Shown in pieces: positions 63,037 to 64,000 of a stretch of 64,000 nt of DNA. How positions within the stretch are numbered: the first letter of the stretch is position 1; each line of letters opens with the position of its first letter. The notes beneath the pieces are model-generated. The model had not been told where the DNA came from. It worked only from the letters and a program-made list of their open reading frames with translations, and did no database searches. Source of the DNA: Planctomycetota bacterium (GTDB lineage Bacteria; Planctomycetota; Phycisphaerae; Phycisphaerales; Phycisphaeraceae); the NCBI GenBank assembly GCA_016350165.1, contig CP066225.1, positions 434,001-498,000 on the forward strand. The letters are read 5' to 3'. The translations under genes and the position numbers were made by a program.

Positions 63037-64000
63037 TTAGACGTAACTGCTTGCTTTCGCAGGTAGTTACGTTTTTTCGTATAAACCCGCAATCTTCATC
63101 GACTTGCATCAATTCTTGCGACTCACAGCAACCACTCGCGGACGCCTGCTGCACCGCATTTTGCAAGGCAACTGCACCGGAATATGCAGCGCCCGCAAAT
63201 GCGTTTTCATTTACAAAGTCACCACCAGTTTTTTTTAACTCAGTATCGCCCTGCAACGTTGCAGGCCCACTACCCCTTTTGACACCCTTCCCTACAACGT
63301 TGCAGGCAGAGGAAGTATCTGGAGCCAAATAGGACGCTTTCAGGAAATCCTCTTCACGAATTTGCAGATAGTGTCGCAAGGCAACCTGTGGATCATGGCC
63401 AACCCATTTCGTTACGATATGAACAGGGAACTCTTTCACCAATTCCGTCTCACGAGTTGACCTCAAATTCTGGAACAGCTTCGGCCATGTATTCAAACCC
63501 GCCCGGTGAATGATCCTCATGAATTGCGTTCTGAGATTGGATGCTGCACTGCGATATCTCGTAATGCAGTAGGTACTACCTTCTTTAGCCTGTTCGTAAC
63601 TATCCAACAAATAGGGATGCAGTTCAGGGAAGATTGGAACCAATCGGCTTGCTTTCCCTTCATGATGTTCCGTTTTGGAGCTATGCACACGAAAGACTCC
63701 CTTCTCCCAATCGATATCACTCCATTTGAGCAATAACACTTCGGAAGGACAACGCAACGCTCCGTAACGACAAAGGGCAATAATGAGTCGCCATTCATGG
63801 TCGGGACAAGCTTCTATCACTTTCCCGATCACTTCACGCGTCACGAAGAACATACGCTCTGGATTGCCAGTAGCACTGCCAACCAAATCTTCAAATGGGT
63901 TAGACTCCAACAAACCTTGCCGCATCGCCCAACGTAACATCTGTTTTGCAACGCTACAGGTTTTACGAATCGTCGCTTCAGCTAGCTTCTTGCGTTTGAG
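62996..64000 (-). CDS. Tyrosine recombinase/integrase (N-terminus beyond window)
   Basis: Open from the window edge to a stop inside the tRNA gene; 335 codons visible. The catalytic domain has the first Arg in CRYGALRCPSEVLLLKWSDI, the second Arg in LFQNLRSTRETEL (the usual His of HxxR appears to be Gln), and the C-terminal GHDPQVALRHYLQ with the nucleophile Tyr. The visible N-terminus (EATIRKTCSVAKQMLRWAM) is the core-binding domain. After the Tyr, about 100 polar residues follow, and the last 13 or so (LMAPVGLEPTLVRF) are the antisense of the tRNA 3' half. It is the integrase of an element inserted at this tRNA that extends to the right of the window. Confidence 0.88.
   Translation of the reverse strand, partial: LKRKKLAEATIRKTCSVAKQMLRWAMRQGLLESNPFEDLVGSATGNPERMFFVTREVIGKVIEACPDHEWRLIIALCRYGALRCPSEVLLLKWSDIDWEKGVFRVHSSKTEHHEGKASRLVPIFPELHPYLLDSYEQAKEGSTYCITRYRSAASNLRTQFMRIIHRAGLNTWPKLFQNLRSTRETELVKEFPVHIVTKWVGHDPQVALRHYLQIREEDFLKASYLAPDTSSACNVVGKGVKRGSGPATLQGDTELKKTGGDFVNENAFAGAAYSGAVALQNAVQQASASGCCESQELMQVDEDCGFIRKNVTTCESKQLRLMAPVGLEPTLVRF
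63012..63036. mobile_element. Predicted attachment site: 3' part of the tRNA gene
   Basis: The T arm and acceptor 3' strand (GTGGGTTCGAGTCCC onward) are the usual crossover region for tRNA-directed tyrosine recombinases, and the adjacent integrase gene runs into it. A direct repeat of this stretch should mark the far end of the element outside the window. Exact limits cannot be seen. Confidence 0.45.
63041..63077 (+). terminator. Terminator of the tRNA gene
   Basis: ACGTAACT (63041-63048) pairs with AGTTACGT (63065-63072), with an inner CTGC/GCAG stem possible, followed by TTTTT. Confidence 0.8.

Overview
The window looks like chromosomal DNA of a planctomycete, most likely of the class Phycisphaerae. 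This is inferred from gene content: a PEP-CTERM protein, a multi-PDZ RseP, an RNase E/G with a long basic tail, secreted proteins of unknown type, and a tyrosine recombinase carrying the NLRSTRETEL motif. No rRNA is present to confirm it. The DNA is of intermediate G+C. Many genes have a clear Shine-Dalgarno sequence. Several promoters look like extended -10 boxes (TGn followed by TAnnnT) without a good -35 box.

Layout. 1-1287: the 5' part of a coiled-coil protein on the minus strand, cut by the window edge, divergent from a CPA1-type Na+/H+ antiporter (1629-3125). 3.5-7.0 kb: an AraC regulator and two tandem fatty acid desaturases, bracketed by two copies of a REP-like repeat pair. 7.2-22.4 kb: a plus-strand housekeeping run, metK, ptsI, RNase E/G, dxr, rseP, yidC, mnmE, smpB and an MFS transporter, with a long structured hairpin between metK and ptsI. 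22.7-25 kb: an aldehyde dehydrogenase and a DUF547 protein on the minus strand, then uvrB. 27.2-30 kb: a minus-strand envelope-sugar operon (GT2, polysaccharide deacetylase, GT87-like membrane transferase). 30.2-33.9 kb: beta-mannosidase with a divergent AraC regulator. 33.9-40.7 kb: an AAC(3)-fold acetyltransferase, a DUF2868 membrane protein with a DUF3482 GTPase and a small membrane protein, and a GT39-like membrane protein. 41.4-42.9 kb: an FMN-binding glutamate synthase family protein behind a leader of about 360 nt. 43-48.7 kb: a lipoprotein, a 1155-residue secreted protein and a metallo-beta-lactamase fold protein. 48.8-49.2 kb: tmRNA (ssrA). 49.3-53.5 kb: M32 carboxypeptidase, a PEP-CTERM protein lacking a signal peptide, ferritin and a Nudix hydrolase.

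53.6-56.4 kb holds the most interesting accessory unit. An ECF sigma factor, a one-TM putative anti-sigma factor and a secreted protein are translationally coupled. A second secreted protein follows, with a related C-terminal domain and a very methionine-rich insert. This suggests an envelope or metal-stress regulon. 56.5-62.9 kb: class II fructose-bisphosphate aldolase, argJ, and a coupled hydantoinase/oxoprolinase pair. 62.96-64 kb: a tRNA with anticodon UAA and, unusually for leucine, a short variable arm. A tyrosine recombinase on the opposite strand ends inside it, marking the left end of an integrated element that continues past the window.

Repeats and composition. Two dispersed intergenic repeat families were found. 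One is a REP-like palindrome (CGATC-N3-GATCG core) at 3.55, 3.65, 6.76, 6.91, 36.3 and 36.36 kb. The other combines mini-hairpins around GCGCACAAA with about 11-bp phased CATTTCT-like units at 3.13-3.45, 38.7-39.1 and 52.06-52.26 kb. The plus strand swings between C-rich (1.6-2.2 kb, 27-39 kb) and G-rich (2.45-7 kb, 53-54 kb) independently of gene direction, and one switch falls inside the antiporter gene. No CRISPR array or rRNA gene was seen.
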